A DNA stretch of 56,858 bases from Caldisericales bacterium (GTDB taxonomy: Bacteria > Caldisericota > Caldisericia > JAAYUI01), in the NCBI GenBank assembly GCA_012517765.1, contig JAAYUI010000001.1:1-56858 (forward strand). Reading direction: 5' to 3'. How positions within the stretch are numbered: the stretch's first letter is position 1; each line of letters begins with the position of its first letter. The notes beneath the pieces are model-generated. The model searched no databases. It was not told the DNA's origin and saw only the letters and a program-made list of their open reading frames with translations. Positions 33,381 through 42,358 of the stretch are shown here, in pieces. The position numbers and the translations under genes are program-made.

Positions 33381-33677
33381 TTACGGTCTTCCGTTGAATG
33401 GCGGATACTCGTCGGTCATATATCCCATGTAGCCGTTGACCCTCATTGACCACCTGTAGTAGCCGACCACAAAATCAAACATGCCCTTTGGATACCTGCC
33501 GGTGAAAAGGATTGCCCACCATGCAATGAACTGGACAAACATTGCGGCAATTCCGTAGAAGAAAAGGCAGAAGCCATGAGGAATCATGACATAAATAACA
33601 CCAAAGAACGTTCTGAGGAGCAGGACACCCCTGGACAGTTTTTCTGGATAATCAACATCAAGTTTCACTGGATACAT
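33381..33677 (-). CDS. DUF4389 integral membrane protein
   Basis: A 98-residue protein whose ATG (33677) follows AAAGGAGG; an upstream in-frame extension to 33785 lacks a ribosome-binding site. It has two hydrophobic segments (VLLLRTFFGVIYVMIPHGFC and FYGIAAMFVQFIAWWAILFT) and the motif FTGRYPKGMFDF with RWSMRVNGYMGYMTDEYPPF, which identifies the DUF4389 family. Function of the family is unknown. Monocistronic, ending at a strong terminator. Confidence 0.88.
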   Translation of the reverse strand: MYPVKLDVDYPEKLSRGVLLLRTFFGVIYVMIPHGFCLFFYGIAAMFVQFIAWWAILFTGRYPKGMFDFVVGYYRWSMRVNGYMGYMTDEYPPFNGRP

Positions 33678-33948
33678 AATTAGAATCCTCCTTTTTTGTG
33701 ATTGATATGTTTTTAAAAGCAAGCACATTATAGCCAACACTCCCAGTTCTGCCAACCCCCCTGTTATCTTACTTTTTGGCAACAATTGGGCTGGAATGAG
33801 AAATTATGGCACAAATAAAAGACGATAACGGTTGCCGGTGATTTTTGTCTGAGATTTATAAAAATATTGCCTGAATTATGGCAAATGGCGGCAGGCAACA
33901 GCAGGCGCAACCCAAATTTGTGTTTTCTCCCTCTCCTCCCAGTATATA

Positions 33949-34081
33949 GGGTGAATAAATGGCGTGTCTTTTCCCTCTCCTTTTAGGAGTGGCGTGAGCA
34001 AAAGGTTTCTCCCCTCCCAAAATAGGTGAATATAAATGGCATGCCTTTTCCCTCTCCTTTTAGGAGAGGGTAGGGGTGAGG
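33949..34081. repeat. Two-copy REP-like intergenic repeat
   Basis: In the 471-base gap 33678-34148 a unit of about 45-50 bases occurs twice (33949-33997 and 34025-34081). Both have GGTGAATA followed by AAATGGC, then TTTTCCCTCTCCTTTTAGGA. Copy 2 ends in a perfect stem, CCCTCTCCT/AGGAGAGGG (34050-34070), while copy 1 is imperfect. It resembles pyrimidine-rich REP-type elements seen in many genomes. The rest of the gap shows no gene I can support. Confidence 0.6.
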
Positions 34082-34148
34082 TGGTTTGAATTTGACATAG
34101 TGGTTATAATCCAAACAAATGATCGATTGCTTTGGTTGGGAGGTATAG

Positions 34149-35909
34149 GTGGCAAAAAAAGAAAGTAAAAAAGACAATAAAGCCGTTGATTCTGTTGCTG
34201 GATATCTCAAGGCTGTAAAGGAAATCATCAACAAAAAAGGTGGCGGATTTATTTTCAGGGGGCAAAAAAATGAATCATGGGAGAAAGTAAGCTCTTGTGT
34301 TGAAAGACGATTTGAGAAAAGTGGTTATGAACCTGAAAAGATAACATGGGAGATAATAATAGAAAACCAGAAGGAAATAATCTTCCAAATAAAAAAATCA
34401 TTACGCCATTTTAGCACGGACAGGCCAGAGCTTGAACTTAAGGAAATGGAAATCCTTGCAGAGATTCAACATTACGGTGGAGCAACATTGCTGATTGATT
34501 TTACAAAAAACGCGCTTAATGCTCTTTGGTTTGCTTGTGAACCAGAATCATTGGATAAAAAGGACAATAAACAACCAAAAGAAAAAGATGGTATTGAACC
34601 AAATGGAGTTGTTTATCTGTTTGATACAAGTGACCCTCAAATCATTAAAGATATAAATGCTGAATCGACATTTGAGGAAATTATTACAATCAAGCAAAAT
34701 ACTGATGGCAAAGAAGAGACAACCTTTGAATCTGAAAAACCGAAGGAAACTATCTTGGAACCAATAAAACAAAAAATATTCTATTGGGAACCAGGCCGCA
34801 TAAGTCAACGCGTTTTCTCCCAATGCTCAGTTTTTGTTTTTGGCGATTCATCGATACTGAATGAAAAATTATCAAAAATCGTTATTTCTGGTGACAGAAA
34901 AAGAGGGATCAGAGAAGAGCTTACTAAAGTTCATAATATATCCGACATGGCATTGTTCGATGATTTCTATGGTTTTGCTTGGGCCAACAGAATAGAATCT
35001 CTGCTGAAAAAACCACAAGATAAAAAGAAAATAGAGTATATTGCCCAAGATCCTTATGAGATGGGTCTTTACGAACTTGAAAGAAAGAATTTTGATAAAG
35101 CAATTGAATACTTCACACAAGAAATAATCAGAAATCCAAAAAATATTATTTCTTACTATTATCGTGCCAGTGCTAAAAACAGGAAAGGCGATCTTGGCGG
35201 GGCAATCGAGGATTACAACAAGGCCATAGAGCTGGATCCAAAAAATGATCTTGCATACATGAATCGCGGCAATGTAAGAGGAAAAAAAAGTGAATTCGAT
35301 CTCGCAATTGAGGATCATACAAAAGCCATAGAGCTGGATCCAAAAAATGCTCTTGCATATTATAACCGTGGTATTTCCAGAAATAGAAAGGGTGATCTTG
35401 ATCTCGCAATTGAGGATCATACAAAAGCCATAGAGCTGGATCCAAAAAATGCCCACTTTTACAACAATCGTGGTAATGCCAGAGAAAACAAAAATGATTT
35501 TACTGGGGCAATTAAGGATTATAACAAAGCTTTAGAGCTGGATCCAAAATTTGCTTCTGCATATTTCAATCGTGGTATTGCCAGAGGTAAAAAAGGTGAT
35601 CTTGATCTCGCAATTGAGGATTATACAAAAGCCATAGGGCTGGATCTGGAAATCGCTCCTGCATACATGAATCGCGGCAATGCAGAATCAAAAATTGGCA
35701 AACATGATGAAGCGCTAGAGGACTTTAAACGAGCATTTGAGTTGTTTGATGACGACATGTACAAAAAATACGTTGCAGGCCTGATCTGCCGTGAGGAAGG
35801 CAAAAAGGAAGAGGCCAGAAAATACCTTGAAGAAGCGCTTGCGATTGCAAAAAAGAAAAATAACATCTGGATGATCAAAAAGATCGAGGAGACTTTGAAG
35901 GATCTATAA
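34149..35909 (+). CDS. FRG-domain protein with C-terminal TPR array
   Basis: 586 residues, with GTG start after GGGAGG. Residues about 15-270 form a FRG domain (FIFRGQ with a nearby Trp, then LAEIQHYGGATLLIDFT), a family of unsettled biochemical role. Residues about 300-580 are seven to eight tetratricopeptide repeats of 34 residues (AIEDYNKAIELDPKN, YYNRG). The TPR part likely binds another protein. The repeats are nearly identical at DNA level, so copy number may vary between strains. The gene is AT-rich relative to neighbours, suggesting transfer. FRG-TPR proteins are scattered among accessory genes; a defence or signalling role is only a possibility. A terminator follows. Confidence 0.85.
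   Translation: MAKKESKKDNKAVDSVAGYLKAVKEIINKKGGGFIFRGQKNESWEKVSSCVERRFEKSGYEPEKITWEIIIENQKEIIFQIKKSLRHFSTDRPELELKEMEILAEIQHYGGATLLIDFTKNALNALWFACEPESLDKKDNKQPKEKDGIEPNGVVYLFDTSDPQIIKDINAESTFEEIITIKQNTDGKEETTFESEKPKETILEPIKQKIFYWEPGRISQRVFSQCSVFVFGDSSILNEKLSKIVISGDRKRGIREELTKVHNISDMALFDDFYGFAWANRIESLLKKPQDKKKIEYIAQDPYEMGLYELERKNFDKAIEYFTQEIIRNPKNIISYYYRASAKNRKGDLGGAIEDYNKAIELDPKNDLAYMNRGNVRGKKSEFDLAIEDHTKAIELDPKNALAYYNRGISRNRKGDLDLAIEDHTKAIELDPKNAHFYNNRGNARENKNDFTGAIKDYNKALELDPKFASAYFNRGIARGKKGDLDLAIEDYTKAIGLDLEIAPAYMNRGNAESKIGKHDEALEDFKRAFELFDDDMYKKYVAGLICREEGKKEEARKYLEEALAIAKKKNNIWMIKKIEETLKDL
35190..35690 (+). repeat. Near-identical 102-base tandem repeats encoding TPR motifs
   Basis: Five units, each 102 bases, share blocks such as CTCGCAATTGAGGATCATAC and AAAGCCATAGAGCTGGATCC. 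DNA-level conservation beyond protein need suggests recent tandem duplication. Confidence 0.75.
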
Positions 35910-35920
35910 CTTCAATTATA

Positions 35921-35952
35921 AAATCCAGATGGTTCTCAACTCATCTGGATTT
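35921..35952. terminator. Hairpin terminator between convergent genes
   Basis: Perfect 11-base arms AAATCCAGATG/CATCTGGATTT with a 10-base loop, between the FRG-TPR gene (+) and the P-type ATPase gene (-). A T-rich tail follows on the - strand. Confidence 0.65.
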
Positions 35953-35993
35953 CTTCTAATGGCAGACAAAAATAGTATAAATTACAATTTGCC

Positions 35994-38414
35994 TTATTGC
36001 TCCCTTGCCTTGAACAGCTTCCTCACCTCAAGAAGGAGCATGACCACAACCGCAATCCCAAGCGGCCACAAGAGGAGTGACGGTGAAACCGGGAACAGCC
36101 CTAGCCTCTCATTGAGGTACGGCACATAGGCGCCAAGCAGTAAAAACGCGATGGCGCCAAGCCCCCACAGGTCCATGACCACGTTGCCAAACGGGTTCAT
36201 CTGTACAAGCAGTTTTCTGTCCGACCTGGAGGCAAAGGCCATGGCCACATGGCCGAACATCCACGCCGCAAATGCCAGCGTCTTTGCAATATCAGCACTG
36301 CCAATGCTCAGCCAGAGAGCGAGGCCGTATGTGATCCAGACGGTTGCAAACAGGGCAAAACCCTTGATGGCTATGTCTGCAAGCACCCTTGGCCCAAGGA
36401 CGTTCTCTTTCGGGTTTCTGGGCTTTCTTGTGTAGATGGAGCTTTCCTTCGGCTCTGCGACAAAAGCGGCGGAGGCGGCAAGGTCCATGAACAGCTCGAG
36501 GGCGATTATCTGGATTGGGGCAAACGGCATCGGCACACCAAGGATGACCGGCAGGAGGAACGTCAGCACGAGGGCTATTTTGACCGAAAGGTAGTATTTG
36601 AGGCCCTTTTGCAGGTTGTCAAAGAACGCCCTGCCCTCAAAGATCCCGCTTGCAATTGTGTTGTAGTTGTCATCGGAGAGCACGACCTCGGCCGCGTCCC
36701 TGGCAACATCGGTTCCCCTTTTGCCCATTGCGATGCCGATGTCTGCACCCTTGAGCGCCAGAACATCGTTGATTCCGTCGCCAGTCACGGCCACGACCTC
36801 GCTGTTTTCCTGGAGCGCCTTTACAATTCTGTATTTGTGCTCTGGAACTGTCCTGGCAAAAACAGACGCCGTCCTGACAGTTTCTTTCAGCTCTGAATCG
36901 CTTATCAGGTCGAGCTTGTCGCCAGTCACAATATTTGCAGTGTCGATTCCAACCTGGTTTGCTATGAATGCGGCCGTCTTCGGGTGGTCTCCCGTGACCA
37001 TTATGGTCCTGATTCCGGCACCTTTTGCTCTTGCTATTGTTTCCCTGACGCCGTCCCTTGGCGGGTCTTCAAAGGCGATCAGCGATTCAAATGCCATCTG
37101 TTTCTCAAGCTTGTCAAAATCTTCTTTGGCCTCGCCCTGGGTGAGGTTTTTTGTTGCAATGGCGATGACCCTTCTGCCATTCTCTGCCTGCTTTTCAAGC
37201 TCCTCCAGGACTTCTTTGGGGACACTGGCGCAGCTGGCAAGCACGTCCTCCGGCGCTCCACTCTTGTAGAGCGTATAAATCGAGTCATTTTTTCTGATCA
37301 CAGATTTGGACTTTTTGCCATCACCAACCGACCTCTGTCTGAAAATTTCCGGCAATGTTGTCGATGCACCGAGTTCGAGCGCCTTCTGTTTTATCGAGAT
37401 TTCCAGCGGATTGCTTGAATAGTCGGTGGTTGAAAGGAGTGCAAGAGAGAGGGACTCTTTTGCGTCCTTCGGAAAAGTGGCGGCAACAGACATCTTTGCC
37501 TGCGTGATTGTCCCCGTCTTGTCAGTGACAATGACTGTGGTGTTGCCAAGCGTTTCAGCCGCCTTGAGCTTTTTTATCAGGAAATTCTTTTTGGACAGCC
37601 TGTAGGAGCCGATCCCAAGCACCATTGTGATGATAATTGGCAGTTCCTCCGGAATTGTGGCAAAAGAGAGCGTCAGGCCCGTCAGTATCATGGCCTTCCA
37701 GTCCCCGCCCCTGAGAAACCCGATAAGCGGTATCATTATCGAGAAGAAAAGTGCCACCCACACAAGCTGGCCGGAGAGTGATTTCATTGCGCGCTGGAGG
37801 GCGGTCTTTGGCGGCTTTACGGCCTTTGTTTTTGCCGCTATCTCGCCAAGCCTCGTGTTTGCGCCAGTTTTTTCGACAACTGCCTCGCCCTCGCCAAAAA
37901 CAACGGCAGTTCCGGCAAATATTGCCTCACCGGTGTCCCTGTCCTGTGGGAACGACTCTCCAGTGAGTGCCGATTCATCCAGCTGGAGCCCAACTGACCT
38001 GATTATTTTTGCATCGGCAGCGACCTTTGCCCCCTGAGAGAGGGCAAGAACATCGCCAGGCACGACCTCAAGCGAGTCAACCTCTGCAACATTGCCGTCT
38101 CTTATCACCCTGCTTTTTGGGGTAGCAATCTCACCAAGGCTTGCAACGGCTTTTTTGGCCCTGTATTCGTTAAACACCTCGGCAAGCGTGAGGAGGGTTA
38201 TGATCGAGAATATCGTTATCGAATCGCCAAGCTCGCCCAGAAAACTGTAGATGATGCCAACAACGAAAAGCAAGAGAATCATTGGCTCCGTGACTTCTTC
38301 GATGAAAATACCGATAAAATTCACCGTATAGGGTTTAAAAATCCTGTTAGGTCCAAATTTTGCAAGAAGCTCCTTTGCTTTTGCAGAAGTCAGTCCAAGA
38401 TCATTCCCTGTCAT
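35994..38414 (-). CDS. P-type cation-transporting ATPase
   Basis: An 806-residue P2-like ATPase with an N-terminal cation-ATPase region, TGES (151-154), phosphorylation site DKTGT (Asp298), the ATP-binding region with KSGAPEDV, TGDHPKTA and the hinge TGDGINDVLALKGADIG. About ten membrane segments are seen. The M4 motif is PEELP (255-259) rather than the PEGLP of calcium pumps, and M6 reads ELFMDLAASA rather than the usual NLVTDGLPA, so the transported ion may differ from calcium. It overlaps the padR-like gene by 14 bases and is almost certainly regulated with it. Confidence 0.92.
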   Translation of the reverse strand: MTGNDLGLTSAKAKELLAKFGPNRIFKPYTVNFIGIFIEEVTEPMILLLFVVGIIYSFLGELGDSITIFSIITLLTLAEVFNEYRAKKAVASLGEIATPKSRVIRDGNVAEVDSLEVVPGDVLALSQGAKVAADAKIIRSVGLQLDESALTGESFPQDRDTGEAIFAGTAVVFGEGEAVVEKTGANTRLGEIAAKTKAVKPPKTALQRAMKSLSGQLVWVALFFSIMIPLIGFLRGGDWKAMILTGLTLSFATIPEELPIIITMVLGIGSYRLSKKNFLIKKLKAAETLGNTTVIVTDKTGTITQAKMSVAATFPKDAKESLSLALLSTTDYSSNPLEISIKQKALELGASTTLPEIFRQRSVGDGKKSKSVIRKNDSIYTLYKSGAPEDVLASCASVPKEVLEELEKQAENGRRVIAIATKNLTQGEAKEDFDKLEKQMAFESLIAFEDPPRDGVRETIARAKGAGIRTIMVTGDHPKTAAFIANQVGIDTANIVTGDKLDLISDSELKETVRTASVFARTVPEHKYRIVKALQENSEVVAVTGDGINDVLALKGADIGIAMGKRGTDVARDAAEVVLSDDNYNTIASGIFEGRAFFDNLQKGLKYYLSVKIALVLTFLLPVILGVPMPFAPIQIIALELFMDLAASAAFVAEPKESSIYTRKPRNPKENVLGPRVLADIAIKGFALFATVWITYGLALWLSIGSADIAKTLAFAAWMFGHVAMAFASRSDRKLLVQMNPFGNVVMDLWGLGAIAFLLLGAYVPYLNERLGLFPVSPSLLLWPLGIAVVVMLLLEVRKLFKAREQ

Positions 38415-38736
38415 AGAGAACCTCCTTTATAAGATGCTTTATCTTGCTCCTTGCCTCTTCAAGAGCTTTCTTGCCATTTTCTGTGGCCTCATAGTAGACC
38501 CTCAGCCTTCCGGCAACCTTTTCCCTGAATGATTCGAGATAGCCACCCTTTTCAAGCTGGTGGAGGACTGGGTAGAGTGTGCCGGGGCTCATCTTATAGC
38601 CATGGTGCGACAACTCTTCGATAAACCAGAGTCCATATACCGGCCCTTTCGTCGAGTGGTGCAATACATGCAGTTTGATAAACCCAAGAAAAAATTCCTT
38701 GGTAAATTTTTCCTCAAAACATATATCGCTTTCCAT
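38401..38736 (-). CDS. PadR-family transcriptional regulator
   Basis: A 111-residue protein with a PadR winged helix: FFLGFIKLHVLHHSTKGPVYG, SPGTLYPVLHQLEKGGYLES and RVYYEATENGKKALEEAR. PadR proteins are usually ligand-responsive repressors. It is the first gene of a two-gene operon with the P-type ATPase, so it probably represses the pump until the ion or a related stress is present. The start lacks a Shine-Dalgarno sequence, and the promoter -10 lies 11 bases upstream with an inverted repeat over it. Confidence 0.9.
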   Translation of the reverse strand: MESDICFEEKFTKEFFLGFIKLHVLHHSTKGPVYGLWFIEELSHHGYKMSPGTLYPVLHQLEKGGYLESFREKVAGRLRVYYEATENGKKALEEARSKIKHLIKEVLYDRE

Positions 38737-38775
38737 TATCGGATTTCGATATAATATTCAATTTTCCGTTTTCAA
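38737..38775 (-). promoter_or_regulatory. padR promoter with overlapping operator-like inverted repeat
   Basis: TTGAAA (38770-38775) and TATATC (38748-38753) are 16 bases apart on the - strand. The inverted repeat TATCG-GATTT-CGATA (38737-38751) overlaps the -10 and start region, well placed for autorepression. Confidence 0.5.
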
Positions 38776-38858
38776 GAGAGGCTTTCATTAAAGTGCAAAC
38801 TTTTTATGTGTGCGGGGCATATTATATTATATTTCAGAAAAGACCAAGGAGGTTTAAA

Positions 38859-40265
38859 ATGAAGAAACTGCTGGCGGTTTTATTGACCATTCTCATGGCA
38901 ATCCCATTGTTTGCTTTCTCACCCGTTTTGTTTGCAAAAGAGGGTGACAAGGGTGGCGGAAATGGTGGAAAAGAAGAAAAATGCAACTTTACAGCAAGGT
39001 TTGAGAAAGAGCCCGCAACGATAGGAATGGAAGCTGGCCAGGAAGAGACTTTTATTTTGCTGGTCACAAACAATTGCGGTATGGAACAGCTCAAGATAAA
39101 GGCTTCTTCGGAGAACGCCGGGCTGGAACTGGGAAATGCTGAGTTTGAGGTCGCGCCAAAGGGCACCTTCAGGCTGACAGTCAAAATCAAGCAACCACCA
39201 AAATCCGGAACTTCAAATGAAATCCACTGGATGATAAAGCTCGTATCGCAATATGGAAAGCAGCTGGAATTCAAATTCATAACAAGGTACAAGATCACCC
39301 AGGAATGCAGATACACGGTAAAGTGGGAGAAGGACCCAACACTTGGAAAGCTTGATCCAGGGCAAGAGGGCGAATATGGTCTTGTAGTCACAAACATCGG
39401 CACCACAAAGATAAATTTCAAGGTGACCTCGAAAACCGAAGGGCTTCGCTTCTCGATAAACGAATTCTCTGTCGAGGCCGGGCAGAAATTTGTCCTCAAG
39501 GTAATAATAAAACAGACTGCAAGAGGCCAGGAGATTTTCTCAAAATGGGCCTTTGTGATTGCAACTGACTGTGGCGAGCAAAAAGAAATCGTTTTCAGGG
39601 TGTTCTTTAAGGCAACAGAACAACCGTCATGCAAATTTGCCTTCAGGTGGCAGAAGCCCCCTGAATCCGTAAAGCTTGATCCCGGCCAGGAGGCCGAATT
39701 CCCGCTTGAGGTCACAAACAAGGGCACACAAAAAACCACAATCAAAATCGAATATTCCGGTGAGTTCTTAAAGTTTTCAGTCAGAGAGTTTGAGCTGGAA
39801 CCAGGCGCAAAGTTTGTTCTGAAAGTGACAGTAAAACAGCCGCCAGTAGGCAAAGAACCCTCCACAAAGTTCTCGTTTGTGATTGTTGCCTCATGCGGCC
39901 AGAAGGTCCAGATTTCCTTCAGGATTTTCTACAAGACACCACCAGCAAACAATTGTGAATTTGAGGTAAGATGGGAGAAGAACCCGGCAAATACACCCCT
40001 CAAGGCCGGACAGAGAGAATCATTCAACCTGCTCATCAAGAACAAGACTGGCAAGAACATGAAGTTTGCCGCATCCTCAGGCTCATCTGCAATAAAGTTC
40101 AGCCCTGACAGACTTGAAGTTCCAAATGGCCACGAGAAAAAGATGAAGGTCACAATAACAATGCCTGGAAAACAGAACAACGAAAAGGAAAAGACATTTG
40201 AGATAGTAATAAAAGCAGATTGTGGCACGACAAAGGTGGTCAAGTTTACTGTAAAATATAAATAA
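38859..40265 (+). CDS. Secreted protein of four Ig-like repeats
   Basis: About 468 residues from ATG at 38859 (AGGAGG at six bases; the longer frame from 38793 lacks one). A signal peptide (MKKLLAVLLTILMAIPLFAF) and a Gly/Lys linker precede four homologous units of about 105-110 residues. Each unit opens near a Cys with a pattern like C-x-F-x-x-R-W-x-K-x-P and contains L-x-PGQE-x-x-x-L-x-VTN. Each also has a second Cys before the final strand (CGEQK, CGQKV, CGTTK), suggesting one disulfide per domain. This is a surface beta-sandwich array like ASH/CARDB-type domains; binding partner unknown. Divergent from the padR gene. Confidence 0.88.
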   Translation: MKKLLAVLLTILMAIPLFAFSPVLFAKEGDKGGGNGGKEEKCNFTARFEKEPATIGMEAGQEETFILLVTNNCGMEQLKIKASSENAGLELGNAEFEVAPKGTFRLTVKIKQPPKSGTSNEIHWMIKLVSQYGKQLEFKFITRYKITQECRYTVKWEKDPTLGKLDPGQEGEYGLVVTNIGTTKINFKVTSKTEGLRFSINEFSVEAGQKFVLKVIIKQTARGQEIFSKWAFVIATDCGEQKEIVFRVFFKATEQPSCKFAFRWQKPPESVKLDPGQEAEFPLEVTNKGTQKTTIKIEYSGEFLKFSVREFELEPGAKFVLKVTVKQPPVGKEPSTKFSFVIVASCGQKVQISFRIFYKTPPANNCEFEVRWEKNPANTPLKAGQRESFNLLIKNKTGKNMKFAASSGSSAIKFSPDRLEVPNGHEKKMKVTITMPGKQNNEKEKTFEIVIKADCGTTKVVKFTVKYK

Positions 40266-40284
40266 AAATATGCTCTCTCCATAT

Positions 40285-40314
40285 AAAAAAGCCCGGGTTT
40301 CCCCGGGCTTTTTT
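40285..40314. terminator. Strong bidirectional terminator
   Basis: GCCCGGG/CCCGGGC stem (40291-40308) with a TTTC loop, flanked by six A on the left and six T on the right, between convergent genes. Confidence 0.93.
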
Positions 40315-40346
40315 ATTTATCTTTTATTTATCGGAAGCGAAACTTT

Positions 40347-41303
40347 CTACATCGCCTCCTGGACAGTTTCGTTCATCCACCCACCCCAGCCAGGCACCTC
40401 GGTGACGTTGCCTTCTGGTGTGACGATCCTTTCAATCCTCCGCTTGTAAACCTGGGTCAGACCAAGGCTCTCCAAGATTGCCGGAGTTATTGTTCTGTAC
40501 TCCCTCTTTGAAACCGGATCGGTCTCTGGTTCCGAGCTGTATGAAACATTCTGGTTATAAACTGAAACAAGCATGCCAATGCCAGCTTCAAGCTGTGGTG
40601 ATGCATAGGTCACAGGCAGTTTCAGCTCCTCAAGGCAATCATGCCTTGTGAAAGGCATGCTGCTGGAGTGCGTGCCGCCAATAAATGCGTCAACGATCCT
40701 GTCCAGCTCGCTCTGCCCCCTGGTCTTGTTAGAAAGACCAAGGCATTTTGTGGCGACCATTTTGGCGAGATTGTACGCTCTCATTGCAGAGCCAAGCACA
40801 AGCGGGTGGAGGTCAATATCGCCGAATATCATCTCCGGATTGGCGCCATTTGTTTTTGCATATTCCACATAAGTCATGATGTCATAGGGGCTGACCCATG
40901 CAGGGTTCCCGTCAGCACCAATCGGCGCAAGCGGGCTTGCGGTCTGGATGTGCACCGGGCCTAACTCGGAGAGTGGCGACATGACAATTTCGTCGGCACC
41001 AAGAGCAATGAATGCCGCCGCGCTGAAAGCTTTGAAGCCAACAATAACCGACAGGTGGTCTGTAAACTCCCTCAAAATGGTCAGTATCCTCCAGGCGCTC
41101 TCTGGCGAGCCTCCCCTGGATGCGAGTATCACATCGAGCCTGTCTGTTCTGCCCATCGTCATGAGCTGGTGATAGAGCGGAGGGACGACATCATCAGCAA
41201 TCGAGGCGCCCTCCGGATGAAGAATGTAGGATATGACTTTCGAATTCCTCTCGGCTTCGATCCTTTCTATTGCCTGGTGTCGTTCATTCCTTGTAGGGTC
41301 CAT
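40347..41303 (-). CDS. SDH_sah-family ClpP/SppA-like serine peptidase
   Basis: A 318-residue protein of the serine dehydrogenase proteinase family (ClpP/crotonase-like fold). DVILASRGGSPESAW forms the oxyanion region, and GFKAFSAAAFIALGADEIVM holds the likely nucleophile Ser, followed by PLSELGPV. No signal peptide. Members are poorly characterised, with proposed cytoplasmic or membrane-associated proteolysis. AAGGAGG lies eight bases before ATG. It begins 44 bases after the miaA stop on the same strand, so the two may be co-transcribed; a terminator follows. Confidence 0.85.
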   Translation of the reverse strand: MDPTRNERHQAIERIEAERNSKVISYILHPEGASIADDVVPPLYHQLMTMGRTDRLDVILASRGGSPESAWRILTILREFTDHLSVIVGFKAFSAAAFIALGADEIVMSPLSELGPVHIQTASPLAPIGADGNPAWVSPYDIMTYVEYAKTNGANPEMIFGDIDLHPLVLGSAMRAYNLAKMVATKCLGLSNKTRGQSELDRIVDAFIGGTHSSSMPFTRHDCLEELKLPVTYASPQLEAGIGMLVSVYNQNVSYSSEPETDPVSKREYRTITPAILESLGLTQVYKRRIERIVTPEGNVTEVPGWGGWMNETVQEAM

Positions 41304-41347
41304 TTTGTGTCCTCCTTTTTTGTCCTGTTAAATGTCTCTGGCCGCTG

Positions 41348-42259
41348 TCATTTGTCAAGAAGCTTTGTATGGACAAAAGAACAAATCTCCTCAAAATCAC
41401 TCGCATCAAACACATTAAAATCCTGCCTTGACCTGATGAAAGTCATCTGCCTCTTTGCATAGTGCCTGGTCACAAGCTTCATGTCCGAGAGCGCCTTTTC
41501 AAACGTTGTCCTGCCATGAAAGTAATCAATCAGGAAAGGGTACCCATGGGACATCACCCTGAGGACATCAGCTTCAAGGCCATTTTCAATCACTGTTTTT
41601 ATCTCGTCAAGCAGGCCGGCGCTGACCATTTCATCGGTGCGCCTGTTTATTCTCCCGTAGAGTTCTTCCATTGGCCTTGTGATGGCAATCTTTATAAAAT
41701 CGTAAAGAAGGGGCTCTCTTTCGGAAAAAAGCTCCGACTGGGTCTTGCCGGAAAGCTCGTAAATCTCCAGCGCCCTTACAATCCTTTTCAAATCAGTCGG
41801 TTTTATCTTTGACGCCGTGACCGGGTCAACTGTCTGGAGTCTGGCATATATGGCCGCCAGTCCGTCCTCTTTGGCCTCATTTTCAAGTTTTCTGCGTAAA
41901 TCTGGATCACCCTCCGGGGTTTTCGAAATACCATCAATCATCATCATTAGCCACATATAGGAACCGCCACAAACTATCGGCAATTTTCCTCTTGAGAGAA
42001 CCTCGTTTATTGCAATGCTCACATCATCAAGGTATCTGGCAACATTGTATTTTTCCCTTACGCTTACATGCCCCAGGAGGTGGTGCGGAATTCCATCCAT
42101 TTCTTTGTCTGTCGGCCTGGCAGTACCAATGAAAAGCTCGCGGTATATCTGTTGTGAATCACAGGAAATAACTTCTCCTCCAAACTCTTTTGCCAGCCTG
42201 ACGGCAAGGTTTGTCTTCCCGCTTGCAGTCGGGCCAAATATTACAGCAACTTTCTTCAC
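41348..42259 (-). CDS. miaA: tRNA dimethylallyltransferase
   Basis: About 303 residues from GTG at 42259 (VKKVAVIFGPTASGKT). It transfers dimethylallyl to A37 of tRNAs reading codons that start with U. The P-loop GPTASGKT, DSQQIYRE, GTARPT, HHLLGHV and VCGGSYMW are all family signatures. An in-frame extension reaches 42508 but overlaps the divergent gene and does not resemble MiaA, so it is rejected. A promoter -10 (TATAAG) ends only six bases before GTG, suggesting a leaderless message, though AAGGA is also present. Likely operon with the SDH-type gene downstream. Confidence 0.95.
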   Translation of the reverse strand: MKKVAVIFGPTASGKTNLAVRLAKEFGGEVISCDSQQIYRELFIGTARPTDKEMDGIPHHLLGHVSVREKYNVARYLDDVSIAINEVLSRGKLPIVCGGSYMWLMMMIDGISKTPEGDPDLRRKLENEAKEDGLAAIYARLQTVDPVTASKIKPTDLKRIVRALEIYELSGKTQSELFSEREPLLYDFIKIAITRPMEELYGRINRRTDEMVSAGLLDEIKTVIENGLEADVLRVMSHGYPFLIDYFHGRTTFEKALSDMKLVTRHYAKRQMTFIRSRQDFNVFDASDFEEICSFVHTKLLDK

Positions 42260-42265
42260 ACTTTC

Positions 42266-42306
42266 CTTATAACAGAATTGCCAAATAAGGCAAAGGGGAT
42301 TAAATA
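42266..42306. promoter_or_regulatory. Back-to-back divergent promoters sharing a palindrome
   Basis: For miaA (-), TTGCCT (42288-42293), 16 bases, TATAAG (42266-42271). For the + gene, TTGCCA (42278-42283), 17 bases, TAAATA (42301-42306). The two -35 elements form the palindrome TTGCC-AAATAA-GGCAA (42278-42293). Confidence 0.5.
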
Positions 42307-42358
42307 TCATATTGAACAATAGGGGTATTTGGACTGTTTGGTTTTCAAGGAGGCGCAA

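Noticed and set aside
36249..37418. Several + strand open frames over the P-type ATPase gene
   Set aside because: They are antisense shadows of a well-conserved ATPase gene without start signals.
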